DNA of 64,000 nt from Bacteroidales bacterium (lineage in GTDB: Bacteria; Bacteroidota; Bacteroidia; Bacteroidales; UBA932). The DNA is taken from positions 62,001 through 126,000 of the forward strand of contig JAFZQO010000023.1 in NCBI GenBank assembly GCA_017620335.1, read 5' to 3'. Of this stretch, positions 43,055-53,551 are shown piece after piece (within the stretch, counting starts at the first letter, position 1; each line of letters starts with the position of its first letter). A program made the translations under genes and the position numbers. Under the pieces are notes generated by a model. It was not told the DNA's origin and searched no databases. It was given only the letters and a program-made list of their open reading frames with translations.

Positions 43055-45537
43055 GACTGTCGTTTTCCACACGCGGATGGATGGACCTCGCATGGGAGGA
43101 CATCCTCGAGAGCGCCTGCGAGATGCGTTTCACGGGCGTCGAGTTCTACAATGTGCTCAAGTATCCCGGATTCACCGGCAAAGGAGGCCCTTTCCACAAA
43201 TATTCCGTCGCCGCGTCCTACAGGGACCTGCGCGAGCGTGACCTGCTGATACCCTGCTTCGACTCCTCCAATGACCTTTCCGAGGAGAACGAAGCCATGC
43301 TGGGGGAGATGGAGGCGCTCATCCGCCTCGCCGCCGACATGCGTTCGCCTTATGTGTGCGCCTATGCGCACTCGGACGCCCCTGAAATCATACGCCGCAA
43401 CCTGTCGCGCCTTGTGCCCGTCGCCGAGGCTTGCGGCATCACCATCCTCATCAAGACCAGCGGCATCTATGCCGACACCGCGCTCCTGCGCGACCTGATG
43501 AACGATTTCGCCTGCGACCAGCTGGCGGCTTTGTGGGACGTCCACCATCCCTACAGGGACAAGGGCGAGAGTCCCGCACAGTCCATAAACAACCTCGGAG
43601 CCTATGTCAAGCACGTCCACCTGCGCGACAGCGACGAGGCGGGTGCCTACACCGTCATCGGCGAAGGCAACTTCCCGGTGGGGGAGGTCATGAACGCCCT
43701 CGCGTCCATCGACTACGACGGTTTCGTGTCGCTCGAATGGAAGCCCGAGTGGATGGAGGACCTCACCGACAGGGAGGTCATCTTCCCGCATTTCGTCAAT
43801 TACATGGAGCGTTTCGAACGCTCCCGCGACAAGAAGACCAAGCTTTATCCCAACCACGACGGGACAGGCTTCTATATCTGGAAGAAGGACGAACTCATCG
43901 ACCTCACCTTCCCCCAGGTCCTGGACCGCGTCACGGACGAATTCCCCGACCAGTACTGTTTCAAGTACACGACCCTGGACTATACCCGCACCTACGAGGA
44001 GTTCCGCAGGGACGTGGACGACTTCGCGCGCGCGCTCGTGTCCCTGGGCGTGAAGGCAGGCTCGAAGGTCACGATTTGGGCCACCAACGTTCCCGCCTGG
44101 TATATCACCTTCTGGGCGGCCACCAGGATAGGCGCGGTATTGGTGACAATGAACACCGCCTACAAGATCCATGAGGCGGAGTACCTCCTGCGCCAGTCCG
44201 ACACGCATACGCTGGTCATGATAGAGAACGCCCTCGACTCCAATTACCGCAAGATCATCAACGAACTCTGTCCGGAGATCGCGGAGAGCGAGGCGGGCAA
44301 GCCGCTGCATTGCTCCAGGCTGCCTTTCCTGCGCAACGTCATCACCGTGGGATTCCGCCAGAAGGGCTGCCTGACCTTCGAGGAGGCGATGGCCCGGGCG
44401 GACATGGTCCCGCGCGAGACGACCGCGGCCATGGCCGCCGCCGTGCGCCCGGACGACGTCTGCAACATGCAGTACACATCCGGAACGACAGGATTCCCTA
44501 AGGGAGTCATGCTGACCCACTTCAACGTCGTGAACAACGGCAAGTGCATCGGCGACCGCATGGGACTCTCCACGGCCGACCGCATGATGATACAGGTGCC
44601 GATGTTCCACTGCTTCGGCATGGTCCTTTCGATGACTTCTTCCATGACGCACGGCGCCACGATGTGCCCGATGCCCTATTTCTCGGCCAAGTCGTCGCTT
44701 GCGTGCATCAACCAGGAGCGCATCACCTGCTTCAACGGCGTGCCTACGATGTTCATCGCCATGTTCAACCATCCCGACTACCGCAGGACGGACTTCTCGC
44801 ACATGCGCACGGGCATCATGGCCGGTTCCGGCTGCCCGCCCGAGCTGATGAAGAGGGCCGCGCGTGAGGACGAGATGCACATGGTGGGCATAGTCAGCGT
44901 GTACGGCCAGACCGAGACCGCCCCGGGCAATACCATGTCCGCCTGGACCGATCCGCTGGACGTCCGTACGGAAACGGTGGGATATGCATTCCCGCACGTA
45001 AGGTGCAAGGTCGTCGACCCCGAGACGGGGCTCGAGGTGCCTCCGGGAGTGAACGGGGAGTTCTGCGCGAAGGGGTACAATACCATGAAGGGATACTACA
45101 AGATGCCAGAGGCTACGGTCCAGACCATCGACAAGGACGGCTGGCTGCACTCCGGCGATCTCGCCTGCGCCGACGAGAGGGGCAACTACCGCATCACCGG
45201 CCGCCTGAAGGACATGATCATCCGCGGCGGCGAGAACCTTTATCCCAAGGAGATAGAGGAGTTCATCTATACGCATCCCAAGGTGAAGGACGTCCAGGTC
45301 ATAGGCGTCCCCGACAAGAAGTATGGCGAGGAGGCCATGGCATGCATCGTCCTGAAGGAGGGTGAATCCGTCACGGAGGACGAGATGCGCGCCTTCATCA
45401 CGGCCAGCCTCGCGCGGCACAAGGTGCCCAAATACATTGACTTCGTCGAAGGCTTCCCGATGAATGCCGCCGGCAAGATCCTCAAGTACAAGATGCGCGA
45501 GGAGGCCGTGGCGAAGTATGGTCTTGACAAACAGTAG
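43051..45537 (+). CDS. Fusion of sugar-isomerase-type TIM barrel and acyl-CoA synthetase
   Basis: An 828-residue fusion. Residues 1-260 are a xylose-isomerase-like barrel with metal-ligand candidates Asp163 (LWDVHHPY), His190 (HVHLRD) and Glu229 (SLEWKPEW). The first ligand Glu of this fold is replaced (LIKTSG, Lys135). Residues 285-828 are a full AMP-forming acyl-CoA synthetase with YTSGTTGFPKG (475-485), VYGQTE, the hinge GRLKDMIIRGGENLYPKEIE and the C-terminal catalytic lysine in AAGKILKYK. Such ligases activate carboxylic acids to CoA thioesters. The fatty-acid type is closest by the motif MFHCFGMV. It overlaps the LeuA-like gene by 4 nt and ends 5 nt before nifJ. The substrate is unknown. 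Confidence 0.82.
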   Translation: MRLSFSTRGWMDLAWEDILESACEMRFTGVEFYNVLKYPGFTGKGGPFHKYSVAASYRDLRERDLLIPCFDSSNDLSEENEAMLGEMEALIRLAADMRSPYVCAYAHSDAPEIIRRNLSRLVPVAEACGITILIKTSGIYADTALLRDLMNDFACDQLAALWDVHHPYRDKGESPAQSINNLGAYVKHVHLRDSDEAGAYTVIGEGNFPVGEVMNALASIDYDGFVSLEWKPEWMEDLTDREVIFPHFVNYMERFERSRDKKTKLYPNHDGTGFYIWKKDELIDLTFPQVLDRVTDEFPDQYCFKYTTLDYTRTYEEFRRDVDDFARALVSLGVKAGSKVTIWATNVPAWYITFWAATRIGAVLVTMNTAYKIHEAEYLLRQSDTHTLVMIENALDSNYRKIINELCPEIAESEAGKPLHCSRLPFLRNVITVGFRQKGCLTFEEAMARADMVPRETTAAMAAAVRPDDVCNMQYTSGTTGFPKGVMLTHFNVVNNGKCIGDRMGLSTADRMMIQVPMFHCFGMVLSMTSSMTHGATMCPMPYFSAKSSLACINQERITCFNGVPTMFIAMFNHPDYRRTDFSHMRTGIMAGSGCPPELMKRAAREDEMHMVGIVSVYGQTETAPGNTMSAWTDPLDVRTETVGYAFPHVRCKVVDPETGLEVPPGVNGEFCAKGYNTMKGYYKMPEATVQTIDKDGWLHSGDLACADERGNYRITGRLKDMIIRGGENLYPKEIEEFIYTHPKVKDVQVIGVPDKKYGEEAMACIVLKEGESVTEDEMRAFITASLARHKVPKYIDFVEGFPMNAAGKILKYKMREEAVAKYGLDKQ

Positions 45538-45542
45538 GTTGA

Positions 45543-48500
45543 ATGAGAAAGACAGTGACGATGGACGGCAATGAAGCCGCCGCGAACATAGCTTATGAGT
45601 TTACCGAGATAGCCGCGATCTATCCCATCACGCCCTCTTCCCCGATGGCGGAGCACACCGACTTCTGGTCCGCCAAGGGGCGGAAGAACGTCTTCGGACA
45701 GCCCGTCACCGTGGTGGAGATGCAGTCCGAGGCAGGCGCCATTGCGGCCGTGCACGGCGCGGCCCAGACCGGCACGCTGGCCACGAGCTTCACTTCCAGC
45801 CAGGGTCTCATGCTCATGATACCGGTGCTTCACCGCATCGCGGGCGAACGCCTTCCTGTCGTCCTTCACGTGGCGGCCCGCACCGTCGGCACTCACGCCA
45901 TGAGCATCTTCGGCGACCATTCCGACGTCATGTGCTGCCGCAACACCGGCTTCGCGATGCTCTGTACGGGCAGCGTGCAGGAGGTTATGGACCTCTCGGC
46001 GGTGGCCCACCTCGCGGCCGTGAAGGGCCGCACGCCTTTCATGCATTTCTTCGACGGTTTCCGCACCTCTCACGAGATCAGCACCGTAGAGCAGATCGAT
46101 GCCGAGGCGCTGCGAGGCCTCCTTGACAGGGAGGCGCTGGCTGCGTTCCGCGCCCGCGCTCTGAGCCCCGAGCATCCGCTGATGCGCAGCACCGTTCAGA
46201 ATTCCGACATTTTCTTCCAGGCCCGCGAGGCCTGCAATCCCTACTACGACGCCCTTCCGGGTATCGTGGAGGAATATTTCGGGCAGGTCAACGCCCTGAC
46301 GGGCAGGGACTACCGCCTGTTCAATTACTACGGCGCCCAGGACGCTACGGACGTCGTCGTCGCCATGGGCAGTGTGTCCGGTGCGGTGCGCGAGGCCGTG
46401 GACGCCCTGAACCGTGCGGGGAAGAAGACAGGCTTCGTACAGGTTCACCTGTACAGACCTTTCAGCGCTGAGCACCTTCTCGCCGCGCTTCCGGAGAGCG
46501 TGCGCCGCATCGCGGTGCTCGACCGCTGCAAGGAGCCCGGCAGCGCAGGCGAACCCCTCTACGAGGATGTCTGCACCGTTCTCTCGCAGGCCGGCCGCGA
46601 CGTGGCTGTCGTCGGAGGACGTTACGGCCTTTCCTCAAAGGACACGGATCCGGGACAGATCCTCTCCGTTTTCGCGAACCTCTCCTCGGAAGCCCCGAAA
46701 AACGGCTTCACAATCGGCATAACCGACGACGTGACTGGACTCTCCCTCCCTTCGCTCCCTTACGGGGACGACGCTTCCGGAGTGTACTCCTGCAAGTTCT
46801 GGGGCCTGGGCGGCGACGGCACCGTGGGAGCAAACAAGAATACCGTCCACATCGTCAGCGACCTGTCCGGCATGTACGGCCAGGCCTATTTCGAGTATGA
46901 CGCCAAGAAGTCGTTCGGCGTCACCAAGTCCCACCTGCGCTTCGGAAAGAAGCCCGTGGAGAGCTCCTATTATGTGAAGAAGGCGGATTTCATCGCCTGC
47001 CACAACCAGACATACATCGGGCAGTACGACATAGTTTCCGAACTCAAGGACGGAGGCGTTTTCCTGCTGAACTGCAGCCGTACCGGGGCAGACCTGGAGG
47101 CCTGGCTGCCGGATGACGTCAAGCGCACGCTGGCCCTCAGGCACGCGCGCTTCCATGTCATCGACGCCACGGCCATAGCCCTGCGCCTCGGTCTCGGCAG
47201 CCACACCAATACCGTGCTTCAGGCGGCATTCTTCGCCGCCACAGGCATTATCGGCACCGAAGAGGCGCTGGAGGCCATGAAGGCGGCCGCGCGGAAGACC
47301 TACTTCGCCAAGGGCGACGAGGTCGTGGCGCGCAATGTCGCCGCCGTAGAGGCCGGCGCCGCGGAGGTGACGGAGGTCACCGTCCCGGCGGCATGGGCCT
47401 CGCTGCCCGCAGGCCCCGAAGAGGACCTCTCCGGCCTGCCTGCCGCGGTGCGCGGACTCCTTCTGCCCATCAACCGCCAGAAAGGGGACGACCTGCCTGT
47501 CAGCAGTTTCGTCGACTACGTGGACGGCTGTGCGCCTTACGGGCTTACCGCCTACGAGAAGAGGGGTATCGCCGTCAAGGTACCTCACTGGCATTCAGAC
47601 AAGTGCATACAGTGCAACCGCTGCTCCTTCGTCTGCCCTCACGCCGTCATCAGGCCGTATCTGCTGGATGACGCCGAGAAGGCGGCCGCGCCGGAGGGCT
47701 TCGCCACCATCCCGGCCAACGGCCGCGCCAAGGGCCTCCATTTCGCTCTGGCGGTATCGGAGCTCGACTGCACCGGCTGCGGGAGCTGCGCCCAGAGCTG
47801 CCCTTCGGGCGCGCTGGAGATGGTCCCCGCCGCCCCTGACGCCTCCAATCGCGCCTGCTTCGACTATGCCCTCGGCCTGAAGGACAAGGGCGACGTCTTT
47901 GACCCTTATACCGTCAAGGGAAGCCAGTTCCGCCGTCCCCTGCTGGAGTTCTCGGCGGCCTGCGCCGGCTGCGGCGAGACGCCGTACGCCAAGCTCCTGA
48001 CCCAGCTCTTCGGAGACAGGGTTTACTGGGCCAACGCCACGGGCTGCTCTCAGGCCTGGGGCGCCGCCATGCCCGGCATCCCTTATACAGTCAACGGCCG
48101 CGGCTTCGGCCCTGCATGGACCAACAGCCTCTTCGAAAACAACGCCGAGCTCTGCCTGGGCATGTGCCTGTCCGTGAAGCAGCGGCGGGCCGTGCTGCGG
48201 GAGAAGGCCGAAGCCTTCGCCACCGCAGCCGCCGGCCCGCTCAAGGAGGCTCTCGACGCCTTCCTGGCCGCCTTCGACGACCTGTCGGCCTCGCGCACCG
48301 CGGCCGACGCGCTCATCCCTCTCCTTGAGGAGGATGGGAGCGCCGCCGCCCTCGAGCTCCTTTCCATGCGTGACCAGTTCTCCCGCAAGACCTTCTGGAT
48401 GTACGGCGGCGACGGCTGGGCTTATGACATCGGTTTCGGAGGCCTGGACCACGTCATAGCCAGCGGCGAGAACGTCAACGTCTTCATCGTCGACACCGAA

Positions 48501-49028
48501 GTTTACTCCAATACCGGAGGCCAGAGCAGCAAGGCAACCCCTCTCGGTGCGGTGGCGAAGTTCGCATCTTCCGGAAAGAAGAACCGCAAGAAGGACCTCG
48601 GTGCCATCCTCATGACCTATGGCTACGTCTATGTCGCCCAGGTTGCCATGGGAGCCGACCCTGCCCAGCTCGTCAAGGCCGTGAAGGAGGCCGAGGAGTA
48701 CGACGGTCCTTCCGTCATCATCGCTTACACCCCCTGCTCGTCCCACGGCATCTGCATTGGCATGCACAGGGTTCAGGAGGAGATGAAAAGGGCCGTGGAC
48801 AGCGGCTACTGGCTGCTTTACCGCTATGATCCCCGCAAGGAGCATCCTTTCCATCTCGACTCCAAGGCTCCTACCATGCCTTACACCGAGTTCCTCGACG
48901 GCGAGGTGAGATACGCCTCCCTGCGCCGCAGCTTCCCCGAGAACGCCGAGAGGCTTTTCGCCCGTGGCAGCGAGGATGCAGAGCAGCGCTACAAAAAATA
49001 TAGCGACAGGGAAAAGGAAAATCGCTGA
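45543..49028 (+). CDS. nifJ: Pyruvate:ferredoxin (flavodoxin) oxidoreductase
   Basis: An 1161-residue single-chain PFOR with all domains. The N-terminal alpha domain starts MDGNEAAANIAYEFTEIAAI with YPITPSSPMAEH. Then come the gamma domain (KFWGLGGDGTVGANKN, about 418-433) and a two-cluster ferredoxin domain (CIQCNRCSFVCP at about 688, CTGCGSCAQSCP at about 743). Last is the thiamine-diphosphate domain with CAGCGETPY (about 807, third cluster) and GGDGWAYDIGFGG. PFOR converts pyruvate and CoA to acetyl-CoA, CO2 and reduced ferredoxin, reversibly. It starts 5 nt after the fused ligase, so it is probably cotranscribed. A keto acid other than pyruvate is possible given the neighbours. Confidence 0.93.
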   Translation: MRKTVTMDGNEAAANIAYEFTEIAAIYPITPSSPMAEHTDFWSAKGRKNVFGQPVTVVEMQSEAGAIAAVHGAAQTGTLATSFTSSQGLMLMIPVLHRIAGERLPVVLHVAARTVGTHAMSIFGDHSDVMCCRNTGFAMLCTGSVQEVMDLSAVAHLAAVKGRTPFMHFFDGFRTSHEISTVEQIDAEALRGLLDREALAAFRARALSPEHPLMRSTVQNSDIFFQAREACNPYYDALPGIVEEYFGQVNALTGRDYRLFNYYGAQDATDVVVAMGSVSGAVREAVDALNRAGKKTGFVQVHLYRPFSAEHLLAALPESVRRIAVLDRCKEPGSAGEPLYEDVCTVLSQAGRDVAVVGGRYGLSSKDTDPGQILSVFANLSSEAPKNGFTIGITDDVTGLSLPSLPYGDDASGVYSCKFWGLGGDGTVGANKNTVHIVSDLSGMYGQAYFEYDAKKSFGVTKSHLRFGKKPVESSYYVKKADFIACHNQTYIGQYDIVSELKDGGVFLLNCSRTGADLEAWLPDDVKRTLALRHARFHVIDATAIALRLGLGSHTNTVLQAAFFAATGIIGTEEALEAMKAAARKTYFAKGDEVVARNVAAVEAGAAEVTEVTVPAAWASLPAGPEEDLSGLPAAVRGLLLPINRQKGDDLPVSSFVDYVDGCAPYGLTAYEKRGIAVKVPHWHSDKCIQCNRCSFVCPHAVIRPYLLDDAEKAAAPEGFATIPANGRAKGLHFALAVSELDCTGCGSCAQSCPSGALEMVPAAPDASNRACFDYALGLKDKGDVFDPYTVKGSQFRRPLLEFSAACAGCGETPYAKLLTQLFGDRVYWANATGCSQAWGAAMPGIPYTVNGRGFGPAWTNSLFENNAELCLGMCLSVKQRRAVLREKAEAFATAAAGPLKEALDAFLAAFDDLSASRTAADALIPLLEEDGSAAALELLSMRDQFSRKTFWMYGGDGWAYDIGFGGLDHVIASGENVNVFIVDTEVYSNTGGQSSKATPLGAVAKFASSGKKNRKKDLGAILMTYGYVYVAQVAMGADPAQLVKAVKEAEEYDGPSVIIAYTPCSSHGICIGMHRVQEEMKRAVDSGYWLLYRYDPRKEHPFHLDSKAPTMPYTEFLDGEVRYASLRRSFPENAERLFARGSEDAEQRYKKYSDREKENR

Positions 49029-49071
49029 TTTTTCCCTATCTTTAATGTCTGACACTAAAACGGCATCAATC

Positions 49072-49944
49072 ATGAGAATACCAGAATCAGAACTTATAAT
49101 CAACGGTGACGGTTCCGCCTTCCATATCCACCTGAGGCCTGAGGAGCTAGCCGACAGGGTCATCGTCTTCGGCGACCCGGAACGCGTGGACATGGGTGCG
49201 GAGTTCCTGGAAGAGAAGGAGTTCCGCCACGCTTCGCGCGAATTCGTCTCCATCACCGGAAAGTATAACGGAAAGCGTGTCACCCTTCTTTCCACCGGCA
49301 TCGGGACCGACAACATCGACATAGTGATGACGGAGCTGGACGCCCTGGCCAACGTGGATTTCACCACCCGCGAGGTCAAGCCGGAGCCCCGCAGGCTTAC
49401 CGTTCTGCGCATCGGCACCTGCGGCGCCATCCAGCCGGACATCCCCCTCGGCTCCTTCATCTTCTCTGAGATATCCGTCGGTTGCGACGGACTCCTCAAC
49501 TGGTACGCCGACCGTGACAGGATCGCCCTCCTGGACATGGAGGAGGCTTTCAAGAAGCATGTGAAATGGGACCGGCACCTGCCCGACCCTTACTTCGTCC
49601 GGGCCGGCAAGAAGCTCGTAGACTTGTTCGCGGATTGTTCGGTCATGGGTGTAACCATCTCGGCGTCAGGCTTCTACGGCCCCCAGGGCCGTGTCGTGCG
49701 CCTGCCTTTGGCCATGCCTGACATGGTGGAGGATTTCGAGAGTTTCCGCTTCGGGGATTACCGCATCACCAACTTCGAGATGGAGGGCTCGGCGCTCGCC
49801 GGCCTGGCCGCGCAGCTTGGACATGACGCAGGCACCATCTGCTGCGCCATCGCCAACCGTTATCTGAAGGACGCCAACACCGACTACAAGCCGATGGTGC
49901 GCAAGCTCATAGAACTATCGCTGGAGAAGCTTACTCAAGTTTGA
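49072..49944 (+). CDS. udp: Uridine phosphorylase-like nucleoside phosphorylase
   Basis: A 290-residue protein of the purine/uridine phosphorylase family from MRIPESELIINGDGSAFHIH, a start I recall from Bacteroides Udp homologues. It shows VIVFGDPERVDMG (phosphate site), LLSTGIGTDNIDIVMTEL, RIGTCGAIQPD and FEMEGSALAGLA (ribose-binding Glu). It cleaves uridine to uracil and ribose-1-phosphate. In-frame ATGs lie at 49045 and earlier. TATCTTTA at 49037-49044, a near -7 box, would start transcription past 49045, so 49072 is preferred. The end overlaps the convergent hydrolase by 14 nt. Base specificity is from recalled similarity. Confidence 0.82.
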   Translation: MRIPESELIINGDGSAFHIHLRPEELADRVIVFGDPERVDMGAEFLEEKEFRHASREFVSITGKYNGKRVTLLSTGIGTDNIDIVMTELDALANVDFTTREVKPEPRRLTVLRIGTCGAIQPDIPLGSFIFSEISVGCDGLLNWYADRDRIALLDMEEAFKKHVKWDRHLPDPYFVRAGKKLVDLFADCSVMGVTISASGFYGPQGRVVRLPLAMPDMVEDFESFRFGDYRITNFEMEGSALAGLAAQLGHDAGTICCAIANRYLKDANTDYKPMVRKLIELSLEKLTQV

Positions 49945-50902
49945 CCCTTCCGCTGTAGAGGGTCTTTAGATCGTTCACTTGGAAAACTTCGATCGAAGGG
50001 TCGTTGACGGTAGCGTCAATGGTCCTTTTTTCTTTCCGTATGATATTGTTCTCAAGCCACGCGAGCTGCTCGGGGAAGGTCTTGTACATTGCAGCCGCTA
50101 TCTCGTGGCTGTTGTCCTTGTAGCGGTAGATGCTGCAGTTGAAGCCGTTGCCCTTCATGATGCGGGCCAGGACGTTGGATCCCTGGAAGGCCAGGTTGAA
50201 GAAGTGTATCTGGCGGTATGTGACGATCTTGTCCGCCGTTCCGTGGAACAGCAGGGTGGGGGCGGGCTCGCGGGTGTAGTGCACCCTGCCGCTCCTCGAA
50301 TAGATGGCGCCGGCGAACGACATCACTCCGGCATATCGGAATTCGGCGGGCAGCATCACGGAGGTCCCGGTGCGGTTGCAGAGCTCCCACTCGGCCTGGA
50401 GCACCGTGATGGCTCCGGCCGAGGACCCGGCGATGACCAGCGAAGACGGGTCGATGTCCACATCCACGGAGTTGTCGATGATGTATTTCGTAGCGGAGAA
50501 GAGGTCCTCGACGGCCACCTGGATGGCGTCGTAGACATCCTTTATGCTTCCCATGCCTTCCTTGTCCTTGAGGCCCAGGCGGTAGTCGATGGCCGCCACG
50601 GTGAATCCCTCGTCGGTGAGCAGCCTGAACCAGCGGCGGGCGGTGGGGGTGTCCCTGCGGCCGGCCTTGAAGCCTCCTCCGAAGACATAGAGGATGGTGG
50701 GCTTGTTAACCCCGTCCACGGTCATCTCGCTGCCGTCGGCGGGATAATATACATCCATGAACAGCTGGAGGCTGTCCCTTTCCGCGAACATGAAGGTCTC
50801 GTCGGGCTTCAGGAGGTCGTCCTGGGCCCGGCATGTGCCGCAGTCAAGGCAGATCAGCGCCGTCAGGACGGCCGCTGCGGCCGCAAATTTCCGGATATCC
50901 AT
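49931..50902 (-). CDS. Secreted alpha/beta-hydrolase (carboxylesterase-like)
   Basis: A 323-residue protein from 50902 with a signal peptide (MDIRKFAAAAAVLTALICLD, cleaved near CRAQ). It is an alpha/beta hydrolase with an oxyanion motif YVFGGGFKAG, the nucleophile elbow AGSSAGA (GxSxG, Ser near 163), HGTADKIV (acid Asp) and SHEIA (catalytic His). It belongs to the esterase/lipase group that often acts on acetylated or feruloylated sugars, but no substrate can be assigned. In-frame codons upstream to 50986 add no signal sequence. It converges on udp, overlapping it by 14 nt. Confidence 0.8.
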   Translation of the reverse strand: MDIRKFAAAAAVLTALICLDCGTCRAQDDLLKPDETFMFAERDSLQLFMDVYYPADGSEMTVDGVNKPTILYVFGGGFKAGRRDTPTARRWFRLLTDEGFTVAAIDYRLGLKDKEGMGSIKDVYDAIQVAVEDLFSATKYIIDNSVDVDIDPSSLVIAGSSAGAITVLQAEWELCNRTGTSVMLPAEFRYAGVMSFAGAIYSRSGRVHYTREPAPTLLFHGTADKIVTYRQIHFFNLAFQGSNVLARIMKGNGFNCSIYRYKDNSHEIAAAMYKTFPEQLAWLENNIIRKEKRTIDATVNDPSIEVFQVNDLKTLYSGRVKLE

Positions 50903-50954
50903 ATAAATTTCGTTTTTATTTTTAAATGTGTCACGGTTTGGCACAAGCATGCGG

Positions 50955-50962
50955 TATCTTTG
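50955..50962 (+). promoter_or_regulatory. -7 box in front of the 41-codon gene
   Basis: TATCTTTG, 27 nt before the ATG at 50990, is a clean TAnnTTTG match on the plus strand. A TTTG at 50937-50940 is only 14 nt upstream, too close for the usual spacing. Confidence 0.5.
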
Positions 50963-50989
50963 TACCAGCGAAACACAAAAGCGCATGTC

Positions 50990-51101
50990 ATGAAGAACAC
51001 TGAATACGATTACAACGTCCTCGGTTCCATAATCTCCTCCGAAGATTCCCTCGCGGCCCTCCTCGAGATCATCGAGGACATGGACCTTGAGATCACCGGC
51101 G

Positions 51102-51115
<14 letters not shown>
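50990..51115 (+). CDS. Candidate small protein, 41 residues
   Basis: ATG at 50990, stop TAG at 51113-51115, encoding an acidic peptide that begins MKNTEYDYNVLGSIISSEDS and continues with a likely amphipathic helix (LAALLEIIEDMDLEI). It is not a shadow of a neighbour except for its last 14 nt, which overlap the 3' end of the convergent Clp ATPase gene. It has its own promoter box (50955-50962) at a normal distance, in an otherwise empty gap between divergently placed genes. I recognise no family. Function is unknown, and coding status needs conservation or transcript evidence. Confidence 0.55.
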
Positions 51116-53441
<2,326 letters not shown>

Positions 53442-53468
53442 AGATTCGAAAGTGCTAATAGAGTTCTA

Positions 53469-53505
53469 CAAAAGTAACAAAAATCAAATAAATTTATTAA
53501 ATTTG
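53469..53505. promoter_or_regulatory. Divergent promoter boxes of clpC and gyrA
   Basis: CAAAAGTA (53469-53476) reads TACTTTTG on the minus strand, 27 nt before the clpC start. TAAATTTG (53498-53505) faces gyrA, 46 nt before its ATG. -33 boxes are unclear for both. Confidence 0.5.
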
Positions 53506-53551
53506 CATGTTTATATACGAGTAAATCGAGAAGAATATTTTCAATCAGTTT

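Noticed and set aside
43006-45420. An 804-codon open frame on the minus strand
   Set aside because: It lies opposite the well-supported fused ligase. Long antisense frames are common in GC-rich coding DNA with C/G-ending codons, and the translation has no recognisable motif.
47595-49553. A 652-codon minus-strand open frame over nifJ and udp
   Set aside because: It spans two convincing plus-strand genes and shows no domain or plausible start.
49979-50989. The upstream part of a 378-codon plus-strand frame ending at 51115
   Set aside because: It is antisense to the alpha/beta-hydrolase. Only the last 41 codons lie mostly outside other genes and have a promoter box.
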